Positions 1 through 6,760 of a stretch of 64,000 nt of DNA are shown piece by piece. A program made the translations under genes and the position numbers. Position 1 is the first letter of the stretch. Every line of letters starts with the position of its first letter. The stretch is from Alteromonas portus (GTDB lineage: Bacteria; Pseudomonadota; Gammaproteobacteria; Enterobacterales; Alteromonadaceae), in contig NZ_SWCO01000011.1 of NCBI RefSeq assembly GCF_005117025.1, positions 1-64,000 of the forward strand. Reading direction: 5' to 3'. The notes under the pieces are model-generated. The model had not been told where the DNA came from. It worked only from the letters and a program-made list of their open reading frames with translations, and searched no databases.

Positions 1-82
1 TATAAAAGTTCATTGAGTTTTCTCCCTTGGTTTGGTCGCCTATTAGGATTAACTCAGTTTATGCTGATAGGGAGGAGGCTCA

Positions 83-661
83 ATGATTATCAACCCAATC
101 AACACACTCACTACGTTCGCTGGTTTGAAGGCGTCGGGTGAAGTCAACGTAATCGAGCATATAATTCGAGGCCATGAAATTGTCGAGGGTCGATTTGTAA
201 ACCATGACATATTGTCAAAGCTAAACGACTGCGAAGCTATTGTATTTGGCACACCAACATACATGGGCGGAGTCTCGGCACAGTTCAAGTCATTCGCTGA
301 CGCAACAAGTGAATTATGGTGCCATCAGGAGTGGTCAGGAAAGTTTGCGGCAGGATTCACCTGCGGAAGTGCAATGAATGGCGACCAAACTAGTACGCTT
401 CAATATCTTGTTACTTTGTCCAATCAACAAGGTATGCTTTGGGTTGGTTTAGATTCGGCACATGGCTACAAAGATCATGGTGTTAATCGCTTAGGTTGCC
501 AGTTGGGAGTTGTTGCACATTCACCAAATGGTGACGCTCACGAAGCAGATCTTGCGTCAGCAAAATACCTAGGGCAGCGTGTTGCTAAGCAAGCCTTGCG
601 CGTGAATTTGAAATCTAACAAGTCAAGCAAGAAGGACGCGCTAACGCGCCCCTCTTCTTGA
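83..661 (+). CDS. Flavodoxin/WrbA-like protein, 5' truncated (cassette C1)
   Basis: The body is a flavodoxin-fold, WrbA-like protein: IVFGTPTYMGG around residues 53-63, then a conserved SAQFKSF and a C-terminal region resembling WrbA. Such proteins normally open with a beta strand and a T/S-rich FMN-phosphate loop. Here the first ~15 residues are instead translated from half an attC site, and family-like sequence starts at GLKASGEV. A strong ribosome site (GGAGG, 71-78) precedes the ATG, so a product may still be made. Without the phosphate loop, FMN binding is doubtful. The last ~15 codons run into the downstream attC. It is probably a decaying gene. Confidence 0.6.
   Translation: MIINPINTLTTFAGLKASGEVNVIEHIIRGHEIVEGRFVNHDILSKLNDCEAIVFGTPTYMGGVSAQFKSFADATSELWCHQEWSGKFAAGFTCGSAMNGDQTSTLQYLVTLSNQQGMLWVGLDSAHGYKDHGVNRLGCQLGVVAHSPNGDAHEADLASAKYLGQRVAKQALRVNLKSNKSSKKDALTRPSS
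86..123 (+). repeat. Left half of an attC site, fused to the next gene
   Basis: This stretch closely matches the first ~40 bases of the attC at 4618-4725, including the shared block CTCACTACGTTCGCTGG. A degenerate left core (GATTATC in place of RYYYAAC) begins it. The right half of the site is missing. The sequence runs straight into the body of a flavodoxin gene at about base 120. It is read as the remains of a cassette junction lost by deletion. Confidence 0.6.
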
Positions 662-671
662 AGCGTTATAC
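613..671 (+). repeat. attC site of cassette C1 (short type)
   Basis: This site runs from the left core ATCTAAC to the right core GTTATAC, 59 bp in all. The inner arms pair well: TCAAGCAAGAAGG with CCTCTTCTTGA, then GCGC around a TAA apex. It is much shorter than the other sites of the array and resembles neither of their two families. Confidence 0.7.
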
Positions 672-679
672 GCAATTGG

Positions 680-970
680 TCAGAATAAGTTTTTAACATC
701 GCGGTAAAAGTTTTCATGAGAACCAAGAGCTATTAATTCAAGTATTACAGTGCCGTCCTCGTAGCTGTAACCTAATAAGGTTAACTGCTTAACCATCTTG
801 AACTTGTACACGCGAAGAAAAGCAAGGTCGCCTTTTTTCTGTTCACCTAGAAGAGGATCAACCATCAGTTCCTTTACAGCTTTATCTAAGTCTTTTTTCT
901 GATTCTTATGTAACTTCTTTACTGCTCTCTTAAAATTAGCTGTCTGTAAAACACTCGTAATCTTAGCCAA
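680..970 (-). CDS. RelE/ParE-family type II toxin (cassette C2)
   Basis: The protein has 96 residues and a RelE/YafQ-like pattern: a basic helical N-terminus (FKRAVKKLHK), a short beta-rich core and a C-terminal strand ending LIALGSHENFY. The family is mostly ribosome-dependent mRNA endonucleases or gyrase poisons; the target here cannot be told. It overlaps its antitoxin gene by 8 bases, antitoxin first, the usual order. Both lie opposite to the array, so they carry their own promoter, as stabilising TA cassettes typically do. Confidence 0.8.
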   Translation of the reverse strand: MAKITSVLQTANFKRAVKKLHKNQKKDLDKAVKELMVDPLLGEQKKGDLAFLRVYKFKMVKQLTLLGYSYEDGTVILELIALGSHENFYRDVKNLF

Positions 971-1184
971 AATCGTAAGGCTCCAATTTTCCAGCCTCTT
1001 TTTCCGCTTTGGAAATAATTGCCTGTTTCACGAATTCGTATGGTAAATCAGGATTATCTTCCATCATTTCACCTATTTTTGCCCAGTGCTCAATCTGTTT
1101 TGGCATAGTTCGGTTAAGTGCTTTGCCCATAATGGTAGCTTTCTCAACTAGATCTTGGTCTAGTCTTACGCTCGCGGTTGCCAT
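963..1184 (-). CDS. ParD-like type II antitoxin (cassette C2)
   Basis: The protein has 73 residues. The N-terminal segment TASVRLDQDLVEKA fits a ribbon-helix-helix DNA-binding strand followed by a helix. The middle part (IEHWAKIGEMMEDNP) is typical of the ParD-like antitoxins found with RelE/YafQ toxins, and the acidic tail would wrap the toxin. GGAGAC lies just before the ATG on the minus strand. It should neutralise the overlapping downstream toxin and repress the pair's promoter between 1185 and 1250. Confidence 0.8.
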   Translation of the reverse strand: MATASVRLDQDLVEKATIMGKALNRTMPKQIEHWAKIGEMMEDNPDLPYEFVKQAIISKAEKEAGKLEPYDFG

Positions 1185-1246
1185 AATATGTCTCCTAATA
1201 GTTCATTACCACATTGTAGCAATGCGCTACAGGTGTGGCAAATTGC

Positions 1247-1362
1247 GTATAACAATCGCATCAACACTCGCTGCGCTCGCTAGGGACAAAAATACGTAGG
1301 CTCCCAGCGCTTCGCTTGGTATTGTAGCCTACATATTTTTGCCCGTTATGCGGGTGTTAGAC
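1247..1362 (+). repeat. attC site of cassette C2 (family A)
   Basis: The left core is GTATAAC and the right core GTTAGAC, spanning 116 bp. The interior pairs ACGTAGGCT with AGCCTACAT and contains the CGCTGCGCTCGCT block and the GCCCGTTATGCGGG end shared by several sites of this array. Confidence 0.85.
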
Positions 1363-1369
1363 ACTTGTC

Positions 1370-1798
1370 ATGGATATCACATTAACAGATCCCGCTATAC
1401 CTCTCTTTCATTTTGAGGTCATCAGAAATGTCTCCATTGCAGCGGCATTTTTAAGTGTCGTTGTTGGCCTAATTTATAAGGTTAAATACGATACAGCTTT
1501 GAGCTTATATAAAATAATTTTGTTTTCTCCTGTGGTACCAATATTGTGTACATACTATGGTTACAAACAATATCTTGACGTTTTTTACGCCCTAGATAAC
1601 AAAGGGAGTGGGACTATCGAATTACACTATGTATACCCTGCAAATAAGCACATAGTATTGAATAATCCAAAATCAACTTTCGACCCGGATGGCAGAAGCC
1701 AAAGCTGTAGGCTAGTTTTCAGAAAAAATGGAGAAAAATATAGTAGCGCTAGGGCTAGTGACGTATCTATATGCAAACAAATTTCGAGATCGCTTTAA
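1370..1798 (+). CDS. Hypothetical membrane protein (cassette C3)
   Basis: The family is not recognised. The protein has 142 residues and two likely membrane helices (about 20-37 and 47-65). The hydrophilic C-terminal half of about 75 residues contains Cys, Tyr and a DPDGR turn. It is the only gene of its cassette. The start ATG lies 8 bases after the upstream attC with no clear ribosome site, so expression may depend on read-through from the array. Confidence 0.6.
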   Translation: MDITLTDPAIPLFHFEVIRNVSIAAAFLSVVVGLIYKVKYDTALSLYKIILFSPVVPILCTYYGYKQYLDVFYALDNKGSGTIELHYVYPANKHIVLNNPKSTFDPDGRSQSCRLVFRKNGEKYSSARASDVSICKQISRSL

Positions 1799-1804
1799 GT
1801 ACGT

Positions 1805-1920
1805 GTCTAACAAACAACTGTTGGCACTCACTGCGTTCGCTGGGACACAAACACATGGGCTTCCTCGCTTCGCTCGTTATTTTAGCCCATTCATTATCGC
1901 CCCTTAGTGGGATATTAGGT
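1805..1920 (+). repeat. attC site of cassette C3 (family A)
   Basis: The left core is GTCTAAC. The right end reads ATTAGGT instead of GTTRRRY, so the exchanged G is an A. The interior pairs ATGGGCT with AGCCCAT and has the CGCTTCGCTCG block. It spans 116 bp. Confidence 0.8.
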
Positions 1921-1936
1921 AGCCTAAGGAAGTACA

Positions 1937-2578
1937 TTGGAAGTTCATCTTGTTGTAGCTCATCCAGAGCAGCACTCTTTTAATTTAGCGTTACATAAAG
2001 TCGCTCTAGATACGTTCAGAAAAGAAAAATTCAAAGTAAACGTTTCAGATTTATACGAGCAAAACTTTGATCCTGTTGCTGGCAAAGACGATACAACGTC
2101 ATTCCCAAGCGATGAATATTTTCAATTAGCCAAAGCCCAACGGTTAGCATTAGCTAACAATACATTTATTAAAACTATCGCTGATGAACAGAACAAATTG
2201 CTTTCTTCTGATTTATTAATTTTTCAGTTCCCTTTATGGTGGTGGTCGTTTCCGAGCATGCTGAAAGGCTGGGTAGATAGGGTTTTATCTTCAGGCTTTG
2301 CTTATGGCAAAGATGCAAAACTAAAGCCTAAAAAAGTTATGTATTCAATCACAACGGGCGGCGCTAATTCAAAAGAAGAATCAGCTTATTATCAAAATAA
2401 AATTGATGGATTGTATCAAGATATATTTGGCTTCATGGGGTGGGAAATTTTGCCTGCTTTTATAGCTCATGGTGTACAACGAAAAACTAACGAAGAACGG
2501 CAGCAGGTACTTGCAAATTATCGTAAGCATTTGCTTGAAAAAGTTCTTGCGGATAGTTTAGAGCTGTCGAATACCTAA
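1937..2578 (+). CDS. NAD(P)H dehydrogenase (quinone)-like flavodoxin-fold protein (cassette C4)
   Basis: The protein has 213 residues and belongs to the MdaB/KefF-type flavodoxin-fold reductases. The N-terminal strand MEVHLVVAHPEQHSFN is followed by the FMN loop, then FQFPLWWWSFPSMLKGWVDRV (about 98-118) and the SITTGG segment. Such proteins reduce quinones by two electrons with NAD(P)H and FMN. The start is TTG, with TAAGGA 6 bases upstream; no ATG fits. The TAA stop is part of the attC left core ACCTAAC. It looks intact, unlike the flavodoxin of C1. Confidence 0.85.
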   Translation: MEVHLVVAHPEQHSFNLALHKVALDTFRKEKFKVNVSDLYEQNFDPVAGKDDTTSFPSDEYFQLAKAQRLALANNTFIKTIADEQNKLLSSDLLIFQFPLWWWSFPSMLKGWVDRVLSSGFAYGKDAKLKPKKVMYSITTGGANSKEESAYYQNKIDGLYQDIFGFMGWEILPAFIAHGVQRKTNEERQQVLANYRKHLLEKVLADSLELSNT

Positions 2579-2671
2579 CAAGCGCATTAACAGGGACAAA
2601 AACAGTTGGCTTTTGCCCCTTCGTCGCTGATTTTAGCCAACAATTTTTTGCCCATTATGGGGGCGTTATAC
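2573..2671 (+). repeat. attC site of cassette C4 (family A)
   Basis: The left core is ACCTAAC and the right core GTTATAC, 99 bp apart in total. The interior pairs AGTTGGCT with AGCCAACA. The site is shared: the upstream gene takes its stop from the left core, and the reverse-facing toxin gene downstream takes its stop from the right core. Confidence 0.85.
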
Positions 2672-2968
2672 GCCAAAGCGTACAGGATTTACATCCATAC
2701 TTTTATGAAGGATTCTTATGATCAAAATTTCCTGACTGCCCGTTTGTTTGTAGAAAATAACATGGCTACCTTGAGGAAATTTTTTGTATCCATCTCTTAT
2801 TTCATCGCAGCTTTTACCAATATCAGGATTTTCAGACAACATCCAAAATGAATCGTCGAATTGTTTAAGATATACATTTCGTTGTTCTCGACCCCATTTC
2901 CGTTGCGTAAACAATGCAATATCTTTTAGATCTGATTTTGCTAGTACGGTTAACTTAAATGGTTTCAC
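2666..2968 (-). CDS. ParE-family toxin (cassette C5)
   Basis: The protein has 100 residues and fits ParE: KLTVLAKSDLKDIALFT at the start, a helical hairpin with KWGREQRN, then IGKSCDEIRDGY and a C-terminal HVIFYK...ILIIRILH strand pair. Known ParE proteins poison DNA gyrase. It overlaps the ParD gene by 4 bases. The last codons (RFGV and stop) are read from the right core of the neighbouring attC. Confidence 0.9.
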   Translation of the reverse strand: MKPFKLTVLAKSDLKDIALFTQRKWGREQRNVYLKQFDDSFWMLSENPDIGKSCDEIRDGYKKFPQGSHVIFYKQTGSQEILIIRILHKSMDVNPVRFGV

Positions 2969-3207
2969 TCTTTTAATTCACCGTCTAACTCTGATATCAG
3001 ATGCTCAAGGTCGTATTCAGCCTCGCCGCTTTCTTCACCTGCTACAAGTAATTGACGCAGAGTGTTTAATTTGGTTTCCTGTGTTTCTAGCAAGCGAAGA
3101 GCTGAACGAATCACCTCACTTGCTGAACCATACCGACCAGTTTGAATTTGGCTAGCAATAAAGCCATCAAAATGGTCTCCAAGGGTAATGCTGGTGTTTT
3201 TAGCCAT
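2965..3207 (-). CDS. ParD-family antitoxin (cassette C5)
   Basis: The protein has 80 residues with a classic ParD layout: a ribbon-helix-helix N-terminus (NTSITLGDHFDGFI), then YGSASEVIRSALRLLE, and an acidic C-terminal toxin-binding tail. GGAGAAACC precedes the ATG on the minus strand. It is translationally coupled to parE by a 4-base overlap and should autorepress from the AT-rich stretch 3208-3260. Confidence 0.9.
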   Translation of the reverse strand: MAKNTSITLGDHFDGFIASQIQTGRYGSASEVIRSALRLLETQETKLNTLRQLLVAGEESGEAEYDLEHLISELDGELKE

Positions 3208-3269
3208 CTGGTTTCTCCAAATACCAATATATACCTAATTATGGTACTTGCGCGTTGTAAGTCAATAGC

Positions 3270-3383
3270 GCATAGCAATCACATCAAGCCCCTCGCAGGC
3301 TTGCTGAGACAGCAACACATGGGCTCTGTCGCTTCGCTCGGATTTTAGCCCATGTATTTGTGCCCCAAAGTTGGGCGTAAGGT
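3270..3383 (+). repeat. attC site of cassette C5 with altered cores (family A)
   Basis: The interior is family A: CATGGGCT pairs with AGCCCATG, with CGCTTCGCTCGG at the apex. The cores are both off consensus: GCATAGC at the left (AAC replaced by AGC) and GTAAGGT at the right (second T of GTT lost to A). The site may be poorly recombined. Confidence 0.7.
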
Positions 3384-3389
3384 ACTTCA

Positions 3390-3731
3390 ATGATTGTCAA
3401 AGGCTTACAATTTATCGGCTTACTATTTCCTATCTTTGTAGTCGCGCTAGGTAAGTACTTTTTTAGAGATATATCTGCCGATACGCCTCTTTATACTGGT
3501 GCTGCGGCAACTATGGGATTTTTCGGTATGCTTGTTATGGTTTTTGCGGTGTACTCCATTACCGTAATTCCTACTTCATTAATATTGCTAAAAAAGCAGA
3601 ATAGAGAGCACTTTAGGTTTAAATCTGTCGGTTGGCGGGCAGTACTGTATTTTAATTGGGCCGTTATAGCTATTTGTGGTCTTTGTGTTTTTTTAGTTGC
3701 AGTGCTTAGTTTCATTAAAACTCTCATGTAG
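3390..3731 (+). CDS. Hypothetical membrane protein (cassette C6)
   Basis: The family is not recognised. The protein has 113 residues and three likely membrane helices (about 5-24, 42-66 and 83-110). A short basic loop (KKQNREHFRFK) sits between helices 2 and 3 and is probably cytoplasmic. No enzyme motif is visible. It is the sole gene of its cassette. Confidence 0.65.
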   Translation: MIVKGLQFIGLLFPIFVVALGKYFFRDISADTPLYTGAAATMGFFGMLVMVFAVYSITVIPTSLILLKKQNREHFRFKSVGWRAVLYFNWAVIAICGLCVFLVAVLSFIKTLM

Positions 3732-3885
3732 TTTTATTGATGGACTCTCAGTCTCCGATTTAGCCAAAACAAGTATGCCTCTTTTAGACACGTACCTCAC
3801 AAAAAAATTATGTCGCCCGCAGGCGGGCTGGGACACCAAACAGGCAAAAACCAGTAGAAAGCCCAGTGAAAAAGGTGAACCAAAG

Positions 3886-3946
3886 GCCTAAGAAACAACT
3901 GTTGGCATTCACTACGTTCGCTGAGACACAAAGATGGGCGTTAGCT
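3886..3946 (+). repeat. Deleted attC copy, end of cassette C6
   Basis: It carries CAACTGTTGGCA and CTACGTTCGCTG as in the C3 site. It then jumps to GGGCGTTAGCT, missing the ~50 bases that would form the right arm. With the half site at 3794-3840 it makes a composite end. Whether either can fold into a recombination hairpin is doubtful. Confidence 0.5.
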
Positions 3947-4001
3947 GCTTGGCGTACTACTGACGTCGCACTGGCGTGTGTTTGTCGTAACAAAAATGAG
4001 G

Positions 4002-4043
4002 ACTATTCCCTTACGATAGAGCTTTGTTAAATAAAGGAATAGT
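4002..4043 (+). promoter_or_regulatory. Inverted repeat over the ribosome site of the HTH gene
   Basis: ACTATTCC (4002-4009) is perfectly repeated inverted as GGAATAGT (4036-4043), with 26 bases between. The second arm overlaps the ribosome site AAAGGA (4033-4038), and the ATG follows at 4047. It could be an operator for the gene's own HTH product or an RNA hairpin hiding the ribosome site. The sequence alone does not decide. Confidence 0.45.
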
Positions 4044-4046
4044 AAT

Positions 4047-4610
4047 ATGGGAATGAAAATAAACTCAAAATTAATCGTTAAACTCAGAAAAGAGAAAGGG
4101 TGGAGCCAGCAGCATCTTTCTCTTGTTTCAGGTGTAAGTCTACGCACTATTCAGAGAGTAGAGAACGAAGGAAACACATCTATAGAAACGCTGAAATCTC
4201 TAGCATCAGCATTTGAAACTGACTTTAACAGTCTAATTTTTAGATCCCCACAACCAAACAAGGTGCTTAAGAAAACAATAACCTCTTTTGCTCTACTTTT
4301 CAGTTTAGCCACGAGTGTTTTTCTTACATCAACAACCACTGCTTCACCAGGCATAGAAGTTCAAGCGGAAAAAATGATTGTCTCTCAGGATAAAAGAGAT
4401 ACCACGTTCTTAGGCAATGTGATTATGGTTATTCCCGCTACAGTTCCGTTTGAGATTTCAACGATTGAAAATCACTCGAGCAAGGGCTATCAACTCACAA
4501 TCACTTCGGATGGATCGTCATTTTTAGTTTCGGGCGCTCGAATTACGAGAGTAGATACTGGGTTAGAGGTTAGAGCAGCAGAAGTGCAAGCAAGCAACGC
4601 GACAGAATAG
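4047..4610 (+). CDS. Membrane-anchored HTH protein with LptA-like outer domain (cassette C7)
   Basis: The protein has 187 residues in three parts. Residues 1-68 are an XRE-type helix-turn-helix (RKEKGWSQQHLSLVSGVS, then LRTIQRVENEG). Residues about 74-96 form one membrane helix rich in Thr/Ser at its end. Residues 97-187 are beta-rich and recall the OstA/LptA repeat (VQAEKMIVSQ, then FLGNVIMV). The layout puts the DNA-binding part inside and the beta domain in the periplasm, as in one-component membrane regulators or RodZ. Function is unknown. Confidence 0.75.
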   Translation: MGMKINSKLIVKLRKEKGWSQQHLSLVSGVSLRTIQRVENEGNTSIETLKSLASAFETDFNSLIFRSPQPNKVLKKTITSFALLFSLATSVFLTSTTTASPGIEVQAEKMIVSQDKRDTTFLGNVIMVIPATVPFEISTIENHSSKGYQLTITSDGSSFLVSGARITRVDTGLEVRAAEVQASNATE

Positions 4611-4617
4611 TGATTGC

Positions 4618-4725
4618 AGCTAACAACCCATCCAACATACTCACTACGTTCGCTGGGACGCATACACGCGGGGCGGCTGCGCCATTATGCCCCAAATGTC
4701 TGCGCTCCTTATTTAAAAGTTAGCT
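4618..4725 (+). repeat. attC site of cassette C7 (family B)
   Basis: AGCTAAC at the left is mirrored by GTTAGCT at the right, 108 bp apart in total. The interior pairs CGGGGCG...ATGCCCC, with GGCTGCGCC at the apex, and ends CTCCTTATTTAAAAG. This ending defines the second attC family of the array. Confidence 0.85.
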
Positions 4726-4738
4726 ACCAGAGGAAATT

Positions 4739-5104
4739 ATGGAAGAATCGTTCTCTTTTTTAATGCAAAATCTATCTTTAATTCTATTGATTGCATTAGC
4801 GTCCAATTTTTTTATTTTACACTTAAGGAATCAAAACAGAGAACTTTTTGAGATTATTGGAAACGAGGTACTGATTAATCGAACTCATAAGCTTCAGTTC
4901 ATTCTAGCAAGCAAAAAAACTATTCCAATTGAGAGCGTTGTAAAAATTGAGGTTCACGGTAATAGATTAAGCCTCTTTCAAAACACCAACAACGCAACTG
5001 ATGTTTGGGTGCATCCTAAGCATCTAGAGAGTGAGATTGATAAAGCAAAAAACGTATTTAGCCATGCAGTTTTTTTAACTGTGGTAGCTAATCTAGCCCG
5101 GTAA
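4739..5104 (+). CDS. Hypothetical protein with one membrane helix (cassette C8, first gene)
   Basis: The family is not recognised. The protein has 121 residues: a membrane helix at about 10-28, then a cytoplasmic part (about 30-121) with alternating beta segments (EVLINRTHKLQFILA, VVKIEVHGNRLSLFQ) that could be a small PH-like or beta-barrel fold. GAGGAAATT precedes the ATG. No attC separates it from the next gene, so both move as one cassette and may work together. Confidence 0.65.
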   Translation: MEESFSFLMQNLSLILLIALASNFFILHLRNQNRELFEIIGNEVLINRTHKLQFILASKKTIPIESVVKIEVHGNRLSLFQNTNNATDVWVHPKHLESEIDKAKNVFSHAVFLTVVANLAR

Positions 5105-5148
5105 TTCAATTAAAGAAGAACAAATAAAAAATGGAACTTTGGTGATGT

Positions 5149-5415
5149 ATGAGTAAGTTTTTTAAAAAAGAGTATCTCCGTATAAAAGAAAGCAAGTTTA
5201 TTTATCCGATTAGGTTATTTTTGCAATGTATCGGCTTGTTGCTAGTTTGCCAGTGGTTCTATTCTGCTGGAGATTCTGTTTATAAAACTGGTGAGTTAAA
5301 CGTTGTTTGGCGAGCAAATTGGATATTTGAGATAGCTCCAATAGTGTGGATATTGTATTTGAGTTCTATAATTCTTATTAGCAAAATTCTTCCAAATATA
5401 AACAAGCACCCTTAA
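5149..5415 (+). CDS. Hypothetical membrane protein (cassette C8, second gene)
   Basis: The family is not recognised. The protein has 88 residues, a basic N-terminus (FFKKEYLRIKESK) and two likely membrane helices (about 20-42 and 58-80). It starts 44 bases after the first gene of the same cassette, with only a weak ribosome site. Two-gene cassettes outside toxin-antitoxin pairs are uncommon, which suggests a functional link with the preceding protein. Confidence 0.6.
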   Translation: MSKFFKKEYLRIKESKFIYPIRLFLQCIGLLLVCQWFYSAGDSVYKTGELNVVWRANWIFEIAPIVWILYLSSIILISKILPNINKHP

Positions 5416-5447
5416 TAAGTTTGCAATAGCACGGACTGCTTGTAAGC

Positions 5448-5502
5448 TGCTAACAAAGCCGTTATGCCCTGCGTTCCTGCGCCCCTTATTTTAGAGTTAT
5501 GT
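5448..5502 (+). repeat. Short attC site of cassette C8 (family B, reduced)
   Basis: TGCTAAC opens it and GTTATGT closes it, only 55 bp apart. It has the family B right half (ATGCCC, CTGCGCCCCTTATTTTAGAG) but lacks most of the left arm. Confidence 0.6.
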
Positions 5503-5516
5503 TCTAGGAGGGCATA

Positions 5517-5849
5517 TTGAGATTTTACCTCATTATATTTTATGTATCGATTGCTGCATTGTCCGTTTTTTCATGTGCAAATAATTATAAAAGGGTCACA
5601 GAGGATAGCCACTTGATATCAAGTATCGAACAGTTTTCAGTTCAAGCCAACACTTGCTTAGCCACCGAATTAAAAACATCAAATGCATGTGTAAATTTTT
5701 TTAAATTATATAGAACTGGCGGTGCAGATGCAGTAAAACAATTAAGTGCTAATGCTGCGAGTTATTTAGAAAAGGATCTAGATGCAGCTTTAAACACAAC
5801 GGAACAGATAATTATAATTTCAAATGCAGTGCTATTTTTGGCGCAATGA
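5517..5849 (+). CDS. Hypothetical exported or lipoprotein-like protein (cassette C9)
   Basis: The family is not recognised. The protein has 110 residues with a signal-like N-terminus (RFYLIIFYVSIAALSVFSC); the Cys could be a lipidation site, but VFSC departs from the usual lipobox. The mature part is helical, with two further Cys (CLATELKTSNAC) that could pair. The start is TTG, with AGGAGGG 4-5 bases upstream and no better ATG. The stop TGA ends right at the attC left core. Confidence 0.55.
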   Translation: MRFYLIIFYVSIAALSVFSCANNYKRVTEDSHLISSIEQFSVQANTCLATELKTSNACVNFFKLYRTGGADAVKQLSANAASYLEKDLDAALNTTEQIIIISNAVLFLAQ

Positions 5850-5927
5850 ACATAACAAGGCGCTTGAAACGCAATGCCGCTGCGCGCTCATAGCATTGTG
5901 TTTTTGCCCTTTAGCTAAAAGTTATGC
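5850..5927 (+). repeat. attC site of cassette C9
   Basis: ACATAAC opens it and GTTATGC closes it, 78 bp in all. The arms pair ACGCAATG with CATTGTGT around GCTGCGCGC. The ending CCCTTTAGCTAAAAG is close to family B. Confidence 0.75.
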
Positions 5928-5943
5928 ACTTGATAGGAAATTT

Positions 5944-6399
5944 ATGAAAAGTTTTTTTTGGTTTACTCTGGTTTTGCTTTGTTTACTGGCCAACGAATAC
6001 CTCTCTAAATTTTTGCTTGCTGTTTTTGTCGGACACCTAGATTTTAATTCAGCTGTCGAGCGAACGTTTCAATATTCGACAATTGATAGTTATCTATTTT
6101 CTGCTGGCTTTAGAGCTATTCCATTTATCGTCTTAGGTCTTTTTGCTGCTATATCAAAGTTGAGCCTTACCGCATTTGGCCGAGTGGGCATTTGGATTAT
6201 AATGCTACTCAACACTTCATTTATTCTGCACGGCTATTGGGGAATGCAGCACTCGTTATTCACTGATGCACATACTTCTTCAACATCTGCTTTAGCTCTG
6301 ATTTGGATTCCAATCTGGGCATCTTTTCTCACTATTATCGGATGCATGGTTTTGGTTGTTATAAGTAAAATATCTAGGTCATTTCACACACGTGTCTAA
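5944..6399 (+). CDS. Hypothetical four-helix membrane protein (cassette C10)
   Basis: The family is not recognised. The protein has 151 residues and four likely membrane helices (about 3-25, 50-71, 78-97, 116-142), with a loop of about 20 residues holding HSLFTDAHTSS before the last. The ATG is preceded by GATAGGAAAT. An in-frame extension upstream reads through the previous attC and is rejected. The TAA stop is part of the next left core, GTCTAAC. Confidence 0.65.
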   Translation: MKSFFWFTLVLLCLLANEYLSKFLLAVFVGHLDFNSAVERTFQYSTIDSYLFSAGFRAIPFIVLGLFAAISKLSLTAFGRVGIWIIMLLNTSFILHGYWGMQHSLFTDAHTSSTSALALIWIPIWASFLTIIGCMVLVVISKISRSFHTRV

Positions 6400-6499
6400 C
6401 AAAAAATAAGCCACTCCCTCCGTTCGCTTGCACGCATACACGCAAGGCGGCTTCGCCATTATGCCCCACGCAACTGCGCCGCTTAGCTTAATGTTATGT
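6394..6499 (+). repeat. attC site of cassette C10 (family B)
   Basis: The left core is GTCTAAC and the right core GTTATGT, spanning 106 bp. The interior has CGCATACACGCAAGGCGG, with GCTTCGCC at the apex and ATGCCCCACG on the return arm. Confidence 0.85.
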
Positions 6500-6505
6500 T
6501 CTTCT

Positions 6506-6760
6506 ATGAAAAGTCATCTCTTAATCATTTTAACTAAATATCAGAATCTTATGGCACCTCATGAGAAAATATTGGCTAGGTGGTTAACGGAAGAGTGGGA
6601 TGGAGAAGGTACAGAGTTACCAAGTTGGTTACTAAACAAGATCTGGAATAATTACCCTTCAAACTGCTTAAATGAGCCATCGGCTCTAGCAAGAAAACTG
6701 TTCCTCAAAATTATGGAGAACAACAGGGGTGAAATATCTCTTCGAGAAAAACGAACATAA
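6506..6760 (+). CDS. Hypothetical small soluble protein (cassette C11)
   Basis: The family is not recognised. The protein has 84 residues, is mostly helical and soluble, and contains several Trp (ARWLTEEWDGEG, PSWLLNKIWNN). The chosen ATG follows the attC directly; a longer frame from 6428 would be translated attC and is rejected. There is no clear ribosome site. The TAA stop lies inside the left core ACATAAC. Confidence 0.5.
   Translation: MKSHLLIILTKYQNLMAPHEKILARWLTEEWDGEGTELPSWLLNKIWNNYPSNCLNEPSALARKLFLKIMENNRGEISLREKRT

Larger units (their letters stand above)
3732..4046. other. Gene-poor stretch: composite attC and leader of the next gene
   Basis: No convincing gene lies here. Bases 3794-3840 resemble the left half of an attC (core ACCTCAC, inner hairpin GCCCGC/GCGGGC). 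Bases 3886-3946 hold a second left half nearly identical to that of the C3 attC, but ending at once in a right core, GTTAGCT. Bases 3947-4046 are the leader of the HTH gene, with an inverted repeat near its ribosome site. Confidence 0.6.

Noticed and set aside
1..141. An open frame from the left edge through base 138
   Set aside because: It runs through the half attC and into the flavodoxin in another frame. No start is visible, so it cannot be told from chance.
5824..5943. A longer start for the C10 membrane protein
   Set aside because: The added codons translate the C9 attC; the ATG at 5944 has a ribosome site.
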